Positions 19,080 through 33,275 of a stretch of 64,000 nt of DNA are shown here, in pieces. A program made the position numbers and the translations under genes. Each line of letters begins with the position of its first letter. The stretch's first letter is position 1. The stretch comes from Auriscalpium vulgare. Taxonomy: Eukaryota > Basidiomycota > Agaricomycetes > Russulales > Auriscalpiaceae. The stretch lies in contig JAHBBC010000016.1 in assembly GCA_019915015.1 (NCBI GenBank), positions 372,001-436,000 on the forward strand, read 5' to 3'. The notes below the pieces were generated by a model that did not search any database, was not told the origin of the DNA, and was given only the letters and a program-made list of their open reading frames with translations.

Positions 19080-22000
19080 ATGACGGCCTCCACCAGCGCC
19101 CACAACGGCGACGCACAACGCGCCATAGCATCCAGACCCCTCACCATTCAAGTAGGCCAAATTAGAGTGCGCATATACACGTTTTTTCGTCCTCGCGCGC
19201 CCTAACAGTGCCGTAGGTGACGTTCCCCGTGTCCACAGACGCCAACGAGTGGATCGCGGCTGAGGTCCTTCGCGACGAGTTCGCGCACGCACAGGCGGTC
19301 CAGGACGCTGCTGAGAATGCTGTCGAGCTCGAAGACCCGGCACACGCAACCACGCAACTTTTCGCGCGCTTCCTTGCTTTCGCCGCGGATAGGGTACGCG
19401 GCAGCCACGAGGGCTCGCCTGAGCAACAGGCCCGCCTCGCGGTCCTCCTCAAGGCACTTTCACAATTTTCCGCGACTCTTCTTGCCGATATCGATCTTCA
19501 CTCCCTCGTCGCGTCTTTTGATGTCGATGCGCGAAAGGTCGTGCTCTCGTCGTTCTACAGCGCATATGCTACCCTCCAGAAGTATAACGCGTCTGGCATC
19601 CCTGCTCTCGCCACGCCATCGCTCCTTTCCGGGGCCAGGGAGGGGACCACGTCCGTATATGCGCTCTTTGGTGGGCAGGGCATCAACGAAGTCTACTTTG
19701 ACGAGTTGCAGGCCCTGTTCGACGTCTACCGTCCATTTGTCGAAGGCTTCATCCAGGTCGCGGTCGAGGAGATCCTCAAGCCTCTCGCATCCGCCTACGA
19801 GTCATCCTCGTACTATGCGCACGGCCTCGATGTGCTGGCCTGGTTGACGGGCGCCGTGCCTCGGCCTCCTGTTTCCTACTTCGCCTCCGTCCCGGTCTCC
19901 ATGCCTCTCATTGGGCTCACACAATTCACGCACTATCTCGTCGCGGCGCGTGTTTCCGGATTGTCTCCTGCGGAGTTCCGCTCTCGCTTTGCGGGCGCAA
20001 CTGGCCACTCTCAGGGCATCGTCACTGCCGTCGCGATCGCTGCGACGACGAGCGACGAGTCCTTCCTTGAGAACGCCAACCGGGCCCTCAAGTGGCTCTT
20101 CTTTGCAGGCTACCGCGGCCAGCAGCTCTTCCCCCTTCTCGCCCTCGAACCCTCCGTTGTCCAAGATTCCGTCGAAGGTGGCGAGGGTGTGCCGACGCCC
20201 ATGTTGTCTGTCGTAGGTCTGCTCCTAAAGGACCTCGAGCCCCACGTGAAGAAGACGAACAAGCACCTCCCCGAGAACTCCCAACTTCGAGTCTCGCTGC
20301 ACAACGGCCCCAAGGCTTTCGTCGTCACTGGGCCTCCGAAGGCGCTCTATGGTCTTGTCACTAGTTTGAGGAAGATCAAGGCTGCTCCCGGAGTCGAACA
20401 GAGCAAGATACCGTTCTCGCAGCGCAAGCCGGTGTTCTTTGTGCGCTTCTTGGTCGTTGGCGTTCCATTCCACAGCCTGCATCTCAAGGAGGCTACGGAG
20501 AAGCTTGTCGCCGAGGACTTGGCCGGTCAGGAACTGTGGACAGTGGACCAGCTGCAGATCGCTGTGTTCAACACGGAGGATGGTACGTTGCACCATGTCA
20601 GTTCTGATTAGCAGAGACTTACCGGACGCGCATATACGCAGGTTCTGACCTCCGGAAGGCCTCTGGCTCGCTCACGCGGTCCATCAGCGACCAAATCTTC
20701 ACCTCCCCGCTCCATTGGACGAAGGCGACGAACCTGCCCGAGTCTGCGACGCACGCGGTGGATTTCGGCCCTGGTGGTGTTAGCGGCATTGGCCCTCTCA
20801 CTGCTCGCAACCTCGACGGACGTGGCATCCGCGTCATCGTCCTCGGAGAGAAGGGCAAAGGAGATGCTGAGTTCTACTCAGTCCAAGGTGTTAAGCGGGA
20901 GGACTCATGGGTGAAGAAGTGGACGCCGACATTGGTCAAGACGAGGTATTTGCTCCTGCGATTCTGCTGATAATGCATTCTGACGAGTCTTCAATAGCGA
21001 TGGGAAGGTGCACATTGACACGCCATTCACTCGTCTCCTGGGCAAGCCGCCGATCATGGTCGCTGGCATGACGCCAACAACTGTCAAGGCAGGCTTTGTC
21101 TCCGCCGTCCTCGAGGCGGGCTACCACGTCGAGTTGGCTGGTGGAGGTCACTACTCTCCTGCTTCCCTTCGCGCGAAGGTTGCGGAGATTCAGTCGCTCG
21201 TCACGCCCGGCCTCGGTTTGACCCTAAACGCCCTCTACATCAACCCCCGGCAGTTCACATTCCAGTTCCCGCTCTGGCAGGAGATGCGTCGTGAGGGTCT
21301 CCCGATCGAAGGTTTCAACGTTGCCGCCGGCATTCCCACGACCGAGAAAGCGGCGGAGATCATCGCTGCCCTGTCGGCAGCTGGCATCCGTCATGTCTCT
21401 TTCAAGCCTGGCTCCGTGGACGGCATTCGTCAGGTCATCAACATCGCCAGTGCGAACCCTGACTTCCCGATCATCATGCAGTGGACGGGCGGCCGTGCGG
21501 GAGGACACCACTCGTTCGAGGACTTCCACCAGCCCATTCTCTCGACGTACTCGCGTATCCGCAAGCACGAGAACATCGCGCTTGTGGCCGGGTCTGGCTT
21601 CGGTGGTGCCGATGACCTCTGGCCGTACCTGACGGGTGACTGGTCTCGCGAGTTTGGCGTTGAGCCCATGCCTTTCGATGGCTTCCTCTTCGGCAGCCGT
21701 GTCATGGTCGCGAAGGAGGCGCACACGAGCTCGTCAGTGAAAGACCTCATCGTAGCCGCGGCTGGTGTTCAGGATGCAGCCTGGGAAGGCACGTACGCCA
21801 AGGAGACTGGCGGCATCATCACCGTGCGCTCAGAGCTCGGCGAGCCCATCCACAAGGTCGCGAATCGTGCGTTGAAACTCTGGAAGGAGTTCGACGACAC
21901 CATCTTCAAGCTCCCCCGCGAAAAGCGCGACGCGTGGCTCCAGGAGCGGCGCGCGGACGTCATCGCGAAGCTCAACCGCGACTACTTCAAGCCTTGGTTC

Positions 22001-25000
22001 GGCCAGAAGAAGGATGGCACAGTCGTCGAGGACATCGCCGACATGACCTACGAGGAGACGGTTCTGCGCATGGTTCGCCTACTCTACGTTTCGCATGAAG
22101 AGCGCTGGACCGACCTGTCGTGGCGCGACTTGGTGGGAGACTGGATGCGCCGCGTGGAAGAGCGCTTTGCTGGCGTGAATGGCAGCGCGAAAGTATCCCT
22201 CCTGCAGTCGTACGTGACGCTCAACAAGCCGCACGCGTTCGTCGAGGAGTTCTTCAAGGCGTATCCCCTCGCGACTGAGCAGCTCCTCGCTGCGGACGAC
22301 AAGCTCTATTTCCTCACGATTTCGCAGAGGCAGGGCCAGAAGCCCGTATCCTACATTCCCGTCCTGGACTCGACGTTTGAAGTCTGGTTCAAGAAGGTAA
22401 GATAGTACGACTGTCCTCATGTCGTTCATGAGCTGATGTCTTGTTTAGGACTCTCTCTGGCCTTCTGAGGACATCGAGGCGGTATTCGACCAGGACCCCG
22501 AACGCGTTGCGATCCTGCAGTCGCCGGTGTCCGTTTCACATTCCAAGGTCAAGGACGAGCCCATCAAGGAGATGCTGGACAACATCACAGCGTCTCTCGT
22601 CGACAAGCTCCTTCAGCGTGTCTATGGTGGCGATGCTAGCCAGATCCCCACCGCCGACTATCTGGGAGCCAAGCCGTCTGCCGTCGCGACCCCTGCCGGC
22701 ATCAGCGTCGTCCAGGAGGGTGAGGAGATCGTCATCTCCATCGGCTCGTCCGTTCCCGAGCCGTCGACGTGGTTGGAGTTCCTCGCTGGGGCCGAGCTCA
22801 ACTGGTGGCGCGCATTGCTGTCGTCAATCACGGTTGTGCAGGGCTCTTCTTACATAGACAACCCTATCCGCCGCCTCCTCACCCCTCGCGCGGGTCAGAA
22901 GATCGTGCTGCACCAGACCGACGGGGCGCTCGACAAGATCACCTTGTACGGCGCCGCACGATCCTACGGCGAGCACAAGCCAACCTTCAAGGCTGTTGAA
23001 ATCACGTATGACGCGTCGACGCGCTTCATCGGCGTCACCCTCTTCGAGGACCGGCGCAATGTCTCCGTTCCTCTCTCGCTGCAATTCAAGTATGTCCCGG
23101 CGCAGCCTTGGGCACCAGTGCACGAAGTCTCCGAGGGCCGCAACACGCGCGTCAAGGATTTCTATTGGCGTTTGTGGTTCGGTGACAACGAGAAGCTCCC
23201 GGAGCTCGACGTCCGTGACACGTTCACTGGTCCCGAAGTTACGATCGCTGCTTCGGAGGTCGAGACTTTCTGTGCTGTGGTCGGCAACCAGCAGGAGGAG
23301 TTCAAGACAGCTCGCACTGAGGACGTCAAAGCGCCCATGGACTTCGCCATCGTCACCGGTTGGCAGGCAATCATGCAGGCGATCTTCCCGGCTGCGATCG
23401 AGGGTGATCCGCTCAAGCTCGTGCACCTCTCGAACGGATTCAAGATCGTTCCCGGCACGAAGCCTCTCCAGGCTGGCGACGTCTGCCGCTCGGAAGCCAA
23501 GATTGCGGCCGTCGTGAACGGCGACGCGGGCAAGACCGTTCGTGTCAAAGGTCATGTCTTCTGTAGCGGCAAGCCCGTCATCGAGGTCGAGTCGGCCTTC
23601 CTCTACCGTGGCCGCTTCACCGACTACGAGAACACCTTCGAGACCATCGAGGAGCCTGACTACATCGTGGAGCTCTCCAATGACGCTTCCGTCGGCGTCC
23701 TGCAGTCGAAGGAGTGGTTCGAATGGGCTGACGAGAAGACGCCTCTCCAAGCCGGCACAAACTTGATCTTCCGTCTCAAGTCTGAGGTCACGTACAAGGA
23801 CAAGGTCCACTACCGCTCGGTGTCTGTTTCTGGCGACGTTTTCGTCCGCAATCAGCTGAAGGAGCTCGTCAAGGTCGGCTCCGTCGAGTTCGAACGCGAT
23901 GACTGCCAGGGAAATCCCGTCGTCGCCTACCTCCAGCGCAACGGCTCAACTCAGGGTCTCCCCATTCCTCTCGCGAGTGGCGGCTATACTCTCACCACCG
24001 CTGCGGCTGGCTCGACGCTCTTCCAATCCCCTGCGAGCAATGAGCCCTACTCGCAGATTTCTGGTGACTTCAATCCCATTCACGTCAACCCTTACTTCTC
24101 CGACTTCGCCTCCCTTCCCGGCACGATCACGCACGGGATGTGGTCCAGCGCGGCTACGCGCCGCTTCGTCGAGACGGTCGTTGCTCAGGGACACCCAGAG
24201 CGCGTGCTGCGGTGAGTTTTCACATGTTCGCTCGTCGACAACACAATACTGACTTGCATGCAGATACAATGTGGCCTTCGTCGGCATGGTCCTCCCACAG
24301 GACAAGCTCACGGTCAAGCTCACTCATACCTGCATGCGTGACGGCAACATGGTCGTCGCTGTTACGACTGTCAACGAGGCCGGCGAGAAGGTCATTGAAG
24401 GCGTCGCCGAGGTCGCCCAGCCCACCACCGTCTATGTCTTCACTGGCCAGGGCTCCCAGGAGCCTGGCATGGGTATGGACCTCTACAACTCGTCGCCTGC
24501 CGCCCGTGCTGTCTGGGAAGCTGCCGACACCCATCTGCTCGCCGTCTACGGCTTCTCGATCGTCGAAATCGTCAAGGACAACCCGAAGAAGAAGATCATT
24601 CATTTCGGCGGTATCAAGGGCCAGGCGATTCGCCAGCGGTATATGGACATGACATACGACACCACGGACAAGGACGGCAACGTCAAGACTCTGCCTCTCT
24701 TCGCCGACATCAATGTCCGCACTCCCCAGTACACATTCAGCCACCCTGGCGGCCTCCTTTTCGCAACGCAGTTCGCTCAAATTGCGTTGGTCGTGACGGA
24801 GCGCGCTGCCTTTGAAGACATGCGCTCGAAGGGCTTCGTTCAGCTCGACGGCGCTTTCGCTGGTCACTCGCTTGGCGAGTACTCCGCCCTTGCCTCCATC
24901 GCTGACGTCCTCCCCATTCCTTCCCTCGTCGACGTCGTGTTCTACCGTGGTATCACCATGCAGCGCGCTGTGGAGCGCGACGCGCAGAACCGCTCGAACT

Positions 25001-28000
25001 ACGCGATGTGTGCCGTCAACCCCAGCCGCATCTCGAAGACCTTCAATGACGCTGCTCTTCGTGAGGTCGTGGATACTATCTGCAATCGCACCGGATGTCT
25101 CTTGGAAATTGTGAACTTCAACGTCGAGGTTAGTATCTTGTATAACGTATGTCGTATAATATACTGACGCGATATCGTAGGGTCAACAATACGTGTGCGC
25201 TGGAGAGCTGGTGGCTCTGCAGACCTTGACGAACGTCCTCAACTACCTCAAGGTCGAGAAGGTCGACATCGGGAAGGCTAGTGTGCACATATGCTGTTAC
25301 TGCTGTTTGGTGCTCATAATTTTCCTTTAGTTGACGGAGAAGTTCAGCATCGAGAAAGTCAAGGAGATGCTCGGTGATATCGTGGATCACTGCTACCAAA
25401 GCGCCCTGGATCTTCAGAAGTCCGAGGGTTACATCAAGCTCGAGCGCGGCTTCGCCACGATCCCGCTTCCCGGTCTCGACGTGCCGTTCCACTCCCGTTA
25501 CCTCTGGGCTGGCGTCATGCCGTTCCGTGCCTGTAAGTTGACTTTGACCTCACCTTTTTGACGCCTTAGATCCCAATTCTCTTGTTTTCAGACCTCTCGA
25601 AGAAGATAAACGCCGCACAGCTCAACCCTGACATGCTGGTGGGCAAATACGTGCCGAACTTGATCGCGAAGCCGTTCGAAGTGTCCAAAGAGTACGCACA
25701 GATCATCTACGACCAGACGTCCTCGCCTCGGCTTTCCAAAGTCCTCCGTAAATGGGACGAGGAGAACTGGGGCGCAGCCGAGCAGCGCCAGAAACTTGCC
25801 TACACCATCCTCGTCGAGCTCCTTGCCTACCAGTTCGCGTCTCCCGTTCGCTGGATCGAGACCCAAGACCTTCTCTTCACTTCATACAACTTCGAGCGGC
25901 TCATCGAGATCGGCCCCTCTCCGACCCTCACGGGCATGGCGACTCGCACGCTCAAGGCCAAGTACGAGGCACATGATGACTCCACAACGCGCGCACGTCT
26001 CATCCTCTGTCACTCCAAGCATGGCAAGGAGATATACTATTCCTTCGAGGACGAGCCGGAGGCAGCCGAAGAAGACGCATCTTCCGAGACGCCAGCCGCC
26101 GCGTCCGCCCCAGTAGCCGCCGCCGCCGCCGCCGCTCCTGCCGCTCCTTCAGCAGGACCTGTCGCAAGCATTGAAGACGTGCCCGTCCGTGCCGTGGACA
26201 TTCTCGCGACCATCGTTGCCCAGAAGTTGAAGAAACGACTCGAGGAGATCCCACTGTCGAAGTCGATCAAGGACTTGTCAGGCGGCAAGTCAACACTCCA
26301 GAACGAGATCCTCGGCGACCTCCAGCTCGAGTTCTCGTCTGCACCAGAGAAGGGCGAGGAGCTTCCTCTTGAGGAGCTTGGCTCTTCGCTGGCGAACGGG
26401 CACTCGGGGTCGCTCGGCAAATACACGTCTGGTCTCGTTTCACGTGTGATTGGAGGCAAGATGCCTGGCGGGTTCAATCTGTCGGCTGTGAAGAGCCATC
26501 TTGCAAAGACCTGGGGCCTTGGACCCTCTCGTGCAGACTCCGTGTTACTCGTCGGCACGACGATGGAACCTGCGAAGCGCCTTGGATCGGAAGCGGAGGC
26601 GAAGACATGGCTCGACTCCGTCGCCGCTGTCTACGCTCAACGCGCTGGTATCACCCTTTCGTCCGGGGCTGCTGCGGGAGGTGCAGGAGGTGGAGCTGGG
26701 GGGGCTGTCATCAACAGCGAGGAGTTCCTCAAGTTCCAGGCCGAGCAAGAGGAGTTCGCTGCTCAACACGTCGAATTGTATATGCGCTACCTCAAGCGCG
26801 ACTCGCGCGCCGGCAATATCCTGTACGACAAGGAGAAGGCGAACTCCACTGCCCTTCAAGCGAGACTGGACAGTATCTCGCGTGAGCACGGCGACACGTA
26901 CATCGACGGGATTCAGCCAATTTTCGACGTCCTCAAGGCTCGCCACTTCGACTCCTCGTGGAATTGGGTTCGACAAGACGCTCTCCTCATGTTCTACGAC
27001 ATTTTGTTCGGTCGCCTTACAACTGTCGACCGCGAAATCACCGCCCGGTGCATCGCGATTATGAACCGCGCTGATCCCGAACTCATCACCTACATGCAAT
27101 ATGTGATCGATCAGGTTGACGCCTCCCGCAGCGAGACTTATTCGCTAGCGAAGGTGTTCGGGCAACAGCTCATCGACAACTGCCGAGAGGTTGTAAGTCA
27201 GGCGCCGCTTTACAAGGATGGTGAGTTGTTTTCGGTCCCTTTCTAGATGGCGCTCACTGACGCAAGTTCATCAGTTACTTTCCCGACGGCGCCGCACACC
27301 GAAGTCAACGCGAAGGGTGACATTGTGTATTCTGAAGTCGTCCGCGAGAACGTTCGCAAACTCGAGGCATACGTCGAGGAGATGGCGAGTGCTGACCACA
27401 TTTCTGCTTCGGTAAACATCCAAAAGATCCAGGACGACGTCTTGAAGCTCTGGAACGTTGTCAAGTCCCAGCCCGAGATCACCGACGACCAGAAGAATCG
27501 CATCAAAGCTCTTTACGACGGCGTCGTCCGCTCCCTTCGCAAGAACCCGGAGACGCGCTCGCGTCCCGGCACACCTCGCAGCCGCCGCTCATCGTCCCAG
27601 TTCCTGCGCCCTCAGATCTCTGGCATTGCATCCGTCTCTGCCGACAAGATTCCTCTCCTTCATCTCAAGCGAAAAGTAGGCACCAACTGGGAGTACAGCA
27701 GCAACCTGACTGGGGTTTATCTGGATGTTCTGCACGAGATTGCCACTTCTGGGACGACGTTCAAGGACAAGAACGCCTTGCTCACTGGCGTCGGTAAAGG
27801 TTCGATTGGCGTCGAGATTCTGAAAGGTCTCCTGTCTGGAGGCGCTCATGTCGTGATCACCACGTCGCGTTACAACCGGGCCAGTGTCGAGTTCTACCAG
27901 GGCATCTTCCAGCGCTTCGGGAGCAAGGGGTCTGCGCTCACTGTCGTGCCCTTCAATCAGGGCTCGAAGCAGGATGTGGAGGCCCTCGTTGACTACATCT

Positions 28001-31000
28001 ACGCGACTCTTGGCCTCGATCTTGATTACATCCTGCCGTTTGCTGCTGTTCCGGAGAACGGTCGTGAAATCGACGGCCTCGACGACAAATCGGAACTCGC
28101 CCATCGGATCATGCTGGTCAACCTGCTGCGGTTGCTCGGCGCGGTCAAGTCGAAGAAGGCAAGCCGTCATTTCGTGACTCGCCCGACTCAGGTCGTCCTG
28201 CCTCTATCACCAAATCATGGTCTGTTTGGTAACGACGGCTTGTACTCTGAGTCAAAGATCTCGCTGGAGACGCTATTCAACCGTTGGAACTCTGAGAGCT
28301 GGAGCGAGTACCTCTGCTTGGCGGGCGCTGTCATAGGGTGCGTACTTAATTTTCGCAGTTTCTCGTATGGCAAGCTTACTATCGACGCAGATGGACGCGC
28401 GGCACCGGCCTTATGGATGCGACGAACATGGTTGCTCAGGGCATAGAGACTCATGGCGTCCGCACCTTCTCTGCCAAGGAGATGTCTTTCAATATCCTCG
28501 GTCTTATGCATCCCCTTCTCTTCAGCATCACGCAAGTCGAGCCCATCTGGGCGGATCTGAGCGGCGGGATGGATCGTGTGGCTGACCTCGCCGACATCTC
28601 GAACCGTGTTCGCACGGATCTCAACAAGAAGGCCGAGCTTCGGCGCGCCATCGCTCGCGACAACTCCGCAGAATTCAAGGTCATCAACGGCGTCGAGGCG
28701 GAGCGCGTCCTCCAGACAGTCAACGTCACCCCGCGTGCCAACTTCCGTTACGAGTTCCCCACTCTTGAGCCAGCTTCGGCTCTCGAGGACCTCGCGAAAC
28801 TCCGTGACGTCATCGACTTGGACAAGGTCGTAGTCGTCACTGGTTTCGCTGAGCTTGGTCCCTGGGGCAGCTCGCGCACGCGCTGGGAGATGGAAGTTCG
28901 AGGCCAGCTCACACTCGAGGGATGCATCGAGATGGCCTGGATGATGGGCTACATCAAGCACTTCAACGGCCGCCTCAAGGACAATTCCCTGTACGTCGGT
29001 TGGGTGGACGTGAAGACCGGAGAGGCTGTTGACGACAAGGACGTTCGAGGAAAGTATGAGGCTGATATCCTCGCCCATGCCGGTGTACGCCTCATCGGTG
29101 AGTACTTCGTCTGGATTGCATCTCACTTTCTGAATATCTTTTTTTCCGCCTTTCACAGAACCGGAGCTCTTCCGCGGATACGACCCCAAGCACAAGGTGT
29201 TTAACCAAGAGATGGAGCTGGTTCACGACTTGGAATCTCTGGAAGTCTCTGACTCCGACGCCGAGAAGTTCAAGAAGGAACATGGCGAGAAGTGCGACGT
29301 ATGGGCCGGCGAGGGCGGCCAGTGGTTCGTGAAGTTCAAGAAGGGTGCTCGTATCATGGTGCCGAAGGCGTTCACCTTCAGCCGTCAAGTCGGCGGCCAG
29401 ATTCCAACAGGCTGGCACGCCGGCCGCTATGGTATCCCGGAAGACATCGTCGCTCGTACTGATCGCATGTCTCTCTGGGCTCTCGTCTGCGTGGCTGAGG
29501 CCCTCAACGACGCGGGCATTACTGACCCTTATGAGCTCTACGAACACATGCACCCCTCCGACGTCGGAACCAGTCTCGGTAGCGGCATGGGTGGTATGGA
29601 GTCTCTCGCGAAGATGTTCAAGGATCGACGCGACGAGAAGGAGGTTCAGAACGACATCTTGCAGGAGACGTACGTTCTGTCAGTCATTCTTTTGGTTCCC
29701 AGCTTACCTTTGTACCCAGTTTCATCAACACGACTGCGGGGTGGGTGAACTTGTTGTTGCTATCGTCGAGCGGCCCTGTGAAGATCCCTGTTGGTGCCTG
29801 GTGAGAATCATTTTTGATACAACCGTGCACACCCACTAACGATGCACATATAGCGCCACAGCCCTTCAATCCCTGGAGATCGCTTCCGACAGCATCCTGT
29901 CGGGCAAGGCCAAAGTCATGATCGCTGGTGGCTTCGACGATCTTTCTGAAGAAGGCTCGTACGAGTTCGCGAACATGCAAGCAACGAGCAATTCCGAAAC
30001 CGAGTTCGCCATGGGCCGCGAGCCTGCTGAGATGTCCCGGCCTACCACAACGACTCGCGCAGGCGTATGTGTTGTTCACTTCCTTTCCAACATGTGAACT
30101 GACGCGAATTTGTAACTAGTTCATGGAGGCACAGGGTACCGGCGTGCACATCGTCATGAGCGCTAAGACTGCAATTGAGCTTGGTGCCCCAGTTCGCGGT
30201 ATCCTGGCGTTCACATCTACTTCTACGTATGTTCTTCCGTTCTACTTCATGTTTCTGCATGTGGCTGACTCGAACGATCAGGGATAAGGCTGGTCGCTCC
30301 ATTCCTGCGCCGGGCCGCGGCGCTCTTACCGTCGCTCGTCAAGTCCCCTCCAAGTTCCCGCTGCCGATCCTCGACCTCTCCTACCGCGCCAGGCAGATTT
30401 CCTTCCGTCGCAAGCAGATTGCCGAGTGGCTCGCTCACGAGCAGGCTCAACTGAAAGAGGAACTCGACTATCGCCAGAGCCAAGGGGACACGCCTGACGA
30501 AGACTTCTTCACGACGCGCCTTTCGGATTTGGAAGCTGAGGCCTCTCGTCAAGAGAAGGATGCCCTTGCGACGTACGGCATGCTCGAGGGAGCTGATCCG
30601 CGTGTCGCTCCCATCCGTCGCGCATTGGCTGTCTGGGGCTTGACCGCCGACGATCTTGGTGTGCTGTCCATTCACGGAACGAGCACGGGTGCCAACGAGA
30701 AGAACGAGACGAGCATCTGGAACGACATCCTTGGCACGATTTCCCGCACGCCGGGGAATGCCATACCTATCATGGCGCAGAAGAGCCTGGTTGGACATTC
30801 CAAGGGCGGGTCAGCAGCGTGGCAGATGGCCGGTCTCTTGCAGACTGTGTACAGCGGCATCGTCCCGGGCAATCGCAACAACGACAACGTGGACGCCAAC
30901 TTCCAGAAGCATTCGTACCTCATGTTCCCGTCGAAGACCATCCACACTGACGGTATTCGCGCTGGTGTCATGGTAAGTGTCTTGTTGTGCCTGGTCTTAT

Positions 31001-31858
31001 TCGTCGCTGATGACAGCGCTAGTCGTCGTTCGGGTTCGGTCAAGTCGGTGGTACTGCCGTTGTCGTCCATCCTCGGTACCTCATGGCGGCGCTCGAGCCG
31101 TCGGTGTACGAGGCGTACAAGGCCCGCAACGCTGCTCGCTACCTCAAGTCATACAAAGCCATGTCCGAGATGATGATCACGAACTCGCTGGTGAAGATTA
31201 AGGAGGCACCTCCGTACTCCAAGGAACTCGAGGGCCCGGTCCTGCTCAACTCACTCGCTCGCGCGACCCTTAACAAGAAGACAAACAGCTGGTCGTACGC
31301 GGAGAAGCAAGAGACTACGATCAAGCCCAACCTCGCCAACGTCAAGGCGATTGAGGCTTCGCTGAACGCTTCTCCGTCCACAGCTGGCGTCGGTGTTGAT
31401 CAGGGTGAGTTGGCCTATAGTACTCGTTTTGCAGCCCATGCTGATCGTCTTTTGACAGAACTGATTTCGTCCGTGCCCTCTGGGAACCCCACATTTGTCG
31501 CTCGTAACTTCACGGACGCCGAGATCGCGTACTGCCGCTCGCAACCCTCAGCTCAGGCGTCGTTTGCCGCTCGCTGGGTCGGGAAGGAGGCTGTCTTCAA
31601 GTCGCTGGGTGTGTCGTCCAAGGGTGCTAGCGCATCGTTGAAGGATATCGAAATCCTGCCCAACGAGACCGGTGCGCCCGAGGTCACGCTTCACGGCGAT
31701 GCGAAGGCAGCCGCGGAGAGCAAAGGCATCGCAAAGATCCTCCTGTCGTTGAGCCACTCTGATGTACGTCTGTCTTCGCTTTCTCTCTGTAATTTGTTGC
31801 TCACATTTTCCCTTTCCAGACCGTCGCTATTGCTTTTGCGCAGGCTTCTTCTACATGA
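19080..31858 (+). CDS. Fused type I fatty acid synthase (beta and alpha in one chain)
   Basis: Nineteen exons sum to 11,799 nt, or 3,932 residues plus stop. It makes saturated long-chain acyl-CoA from acetyl- and malonyl-CoA in the cytosol. Approximate order: acetyltransferase (ATGHSQGIV, Ser about 288); enoyl reductase with FMN site (about 590-1000, [11 protein letters not shown]); dehydratase ([11 protein letters not shown] about 1590); malonyl/palmitoyl transferase (GHSLGEYSA about 1834); ACP with phosphopantetheine Ser in GGKSTLQNE (about 2257); ketoreductase (TGVGKGSIG about 2736); ketosynthase (Cys in VGACATAL about 3355, [15 protein letters not shown]); and phosphopantetheinyl transferase ([12 protein letters not shown] about 3857). 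In yeast the chain is cut into FAS1 and FAS2 inside the malonyl/palmitoyl transferase; here the sequence runs through [17 protein letters not shown] without a break (25.6-27.2 kb is one exon). Only one ACP is present. An Ala-rich linker precedes it. The ketosynthase Cys codon is split by an intron (29800/29854). Confidence 0.97.
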
Positions 31859-32145
31859 TCTTTTTGGCGTCGACTACGTTTCTGCCTGTAATGATACTTT
31901 CTCCCCTCACGTTTGATATCGCATACCAACCATTCTGTTGTTCGACTGCTTCTCTACGAATGTAAAATCAATCATACTCTACGATAATTGCAATAGAATT
32001 CCTTTCATCCATCTAGCTACTCGTTGTTGACAAGATGCAACAGCAGTTTTTAAGATCGTTTCTTGGAGGGGAAAAGTGATTTAAGCGGCATATATTTGAG
32101 GTATAAACCAAGCAACAGTATATGTATGCACATGGACTAACACTA

Positions 32146-33007
32146 CTAATCCAAAGAGTCCAAAGACAGCCTTCCTGACATCCTCGCAGTGATATCGCGC
32201 TTGGCGTCAAGCAGGTTTGCCCGAGTTTGGCGCTTGCGGCGTCGACGAACTTCATATTCATCTGTGTCCTCTTCCCAGTGATAGGCTCGTGTGCGCGTAC
32301 GAAGCGTGCGCTTGTCTGCTGTGAGTTAAAATCAGCATCTGACCCGTAATTATGTGTGATGTGGACCTACCATCTTCTTTTACAACAATAAAATTGCGAG
32401 GCATCAACTGTGGTGAACGTCCGTCGGCCCGCCCACGGCGTGTCTGTGCGACTCCCCGAGTCTGCGCTCGCAAGTTTGGGGAAGAGAGCCTCCTGCCGTT
32501 CTGAAACGAGCGCACCGGCCGCGTCAGGTCCTTCAGGAAGACGGAGAGGCGCCGCTGGCGCGGCGCCGTCACGCTCCGCGTCTTGAGGATAGAGAGCCCA
32601 GGGCGGGCAGTATCCTGATGGTGGTGCGGCGAGCGAGGTCCCGCGTCATAATGTAAGTCAAAGAGCTCCTTCTCATCCTTGGTAACCGGCAAGGAGTTAA
32701 AGCGTCCACGCCCTGTAGGGCTTTGTGCGTTCCAGCGCACATGGAGAGTCTTATGAATGTCCGTGTCCGCCTCCGTCAAATCGACTTCCTTCGCTCGCTC
32801 GAACAGGCGTGAGACCCGCGGGCTTGGGGAGGGAACCATGTCCCGCAACTTGCCGGTAACGGTGCTGATGTGCAGACGAGGGCGGGGAGGACGGAGGCTC
32901 GTGTCGAAGGGGTCTGACGTCTGAGCGAAATCGGCGAAATGGGTCTGCACCAGAGGCGACGAGCTCATGCAGGAGTGATTAAGGGTGGACTTATTGGTGG
33001 CCGTCAT
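32146..33007 (-). CDS. Unknown basic protein
   Basis: Two exons, 33007-32371 and 32318-32146, join in frame to 269 residues. I recognise no domain. The protein is rich in Arg, Ser and Pro, with little predicted order except a short acidic patch (EVDLTEADTD) and a helical, strongly basic C-terminal region (EYEVRRRRKRQTRANLL) that could be a nuclear localisation signal or nucleic-acid contact. It is convergent with FAS, with 287 bp between stop codons. The start at 33007 is the first ATG of a long open exon. A nuclear regulatory or structural role is only a guess. Confidence 0.7.
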
Positions 33008-33219
33008 TGTGGATTATGAGCGATGTTTTGGAAGTGATGTGGTGATGGAAGGAAATGCTAGTTGTGGTGAATATTGAAAAGTGAAGACCTGAAGAAGAAT
33101 ATGATGCGTTGTGAGTCTGGAGATAGAAGTGATAAGAGGTCAACCGGTGATGAGGGGTTATGGCGCAGTGGAGGAGGTTTATATAGGTGAGAAGCCTTGT
33201 CTCGCTCAGAGTGAGTGAG

Positions 33220-33275
33220 GTGCGGGTAGGTGTGCGGGTAGATGTGCGGGTAGGGTGCGGGTAGGGTGCGGGCAG
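33220..33275. repeat. G-rich minisatellite (GTGCGGGTAG-like)
   Basis: About five imperfect copies of a 10-12 bp unit based on GTGCGGGTAG lie upstream of the unknown basic protein gene. Runs of GGG on one strand could form G-quadruplex structure; that is inference. Confidence 0.8.

Noticed and set aside
22824..23810. Minus-strand open frame of 328 codons inside FAS
   Set aside because: Antisense of the FAS dehydratase region; composition artefact.
25592..27220. Second ACP domain in FAS
   Set aside because: Only one GGKSTLQNE phosphopantetheine site is present; the Ala-rich stretch before it is a linker.
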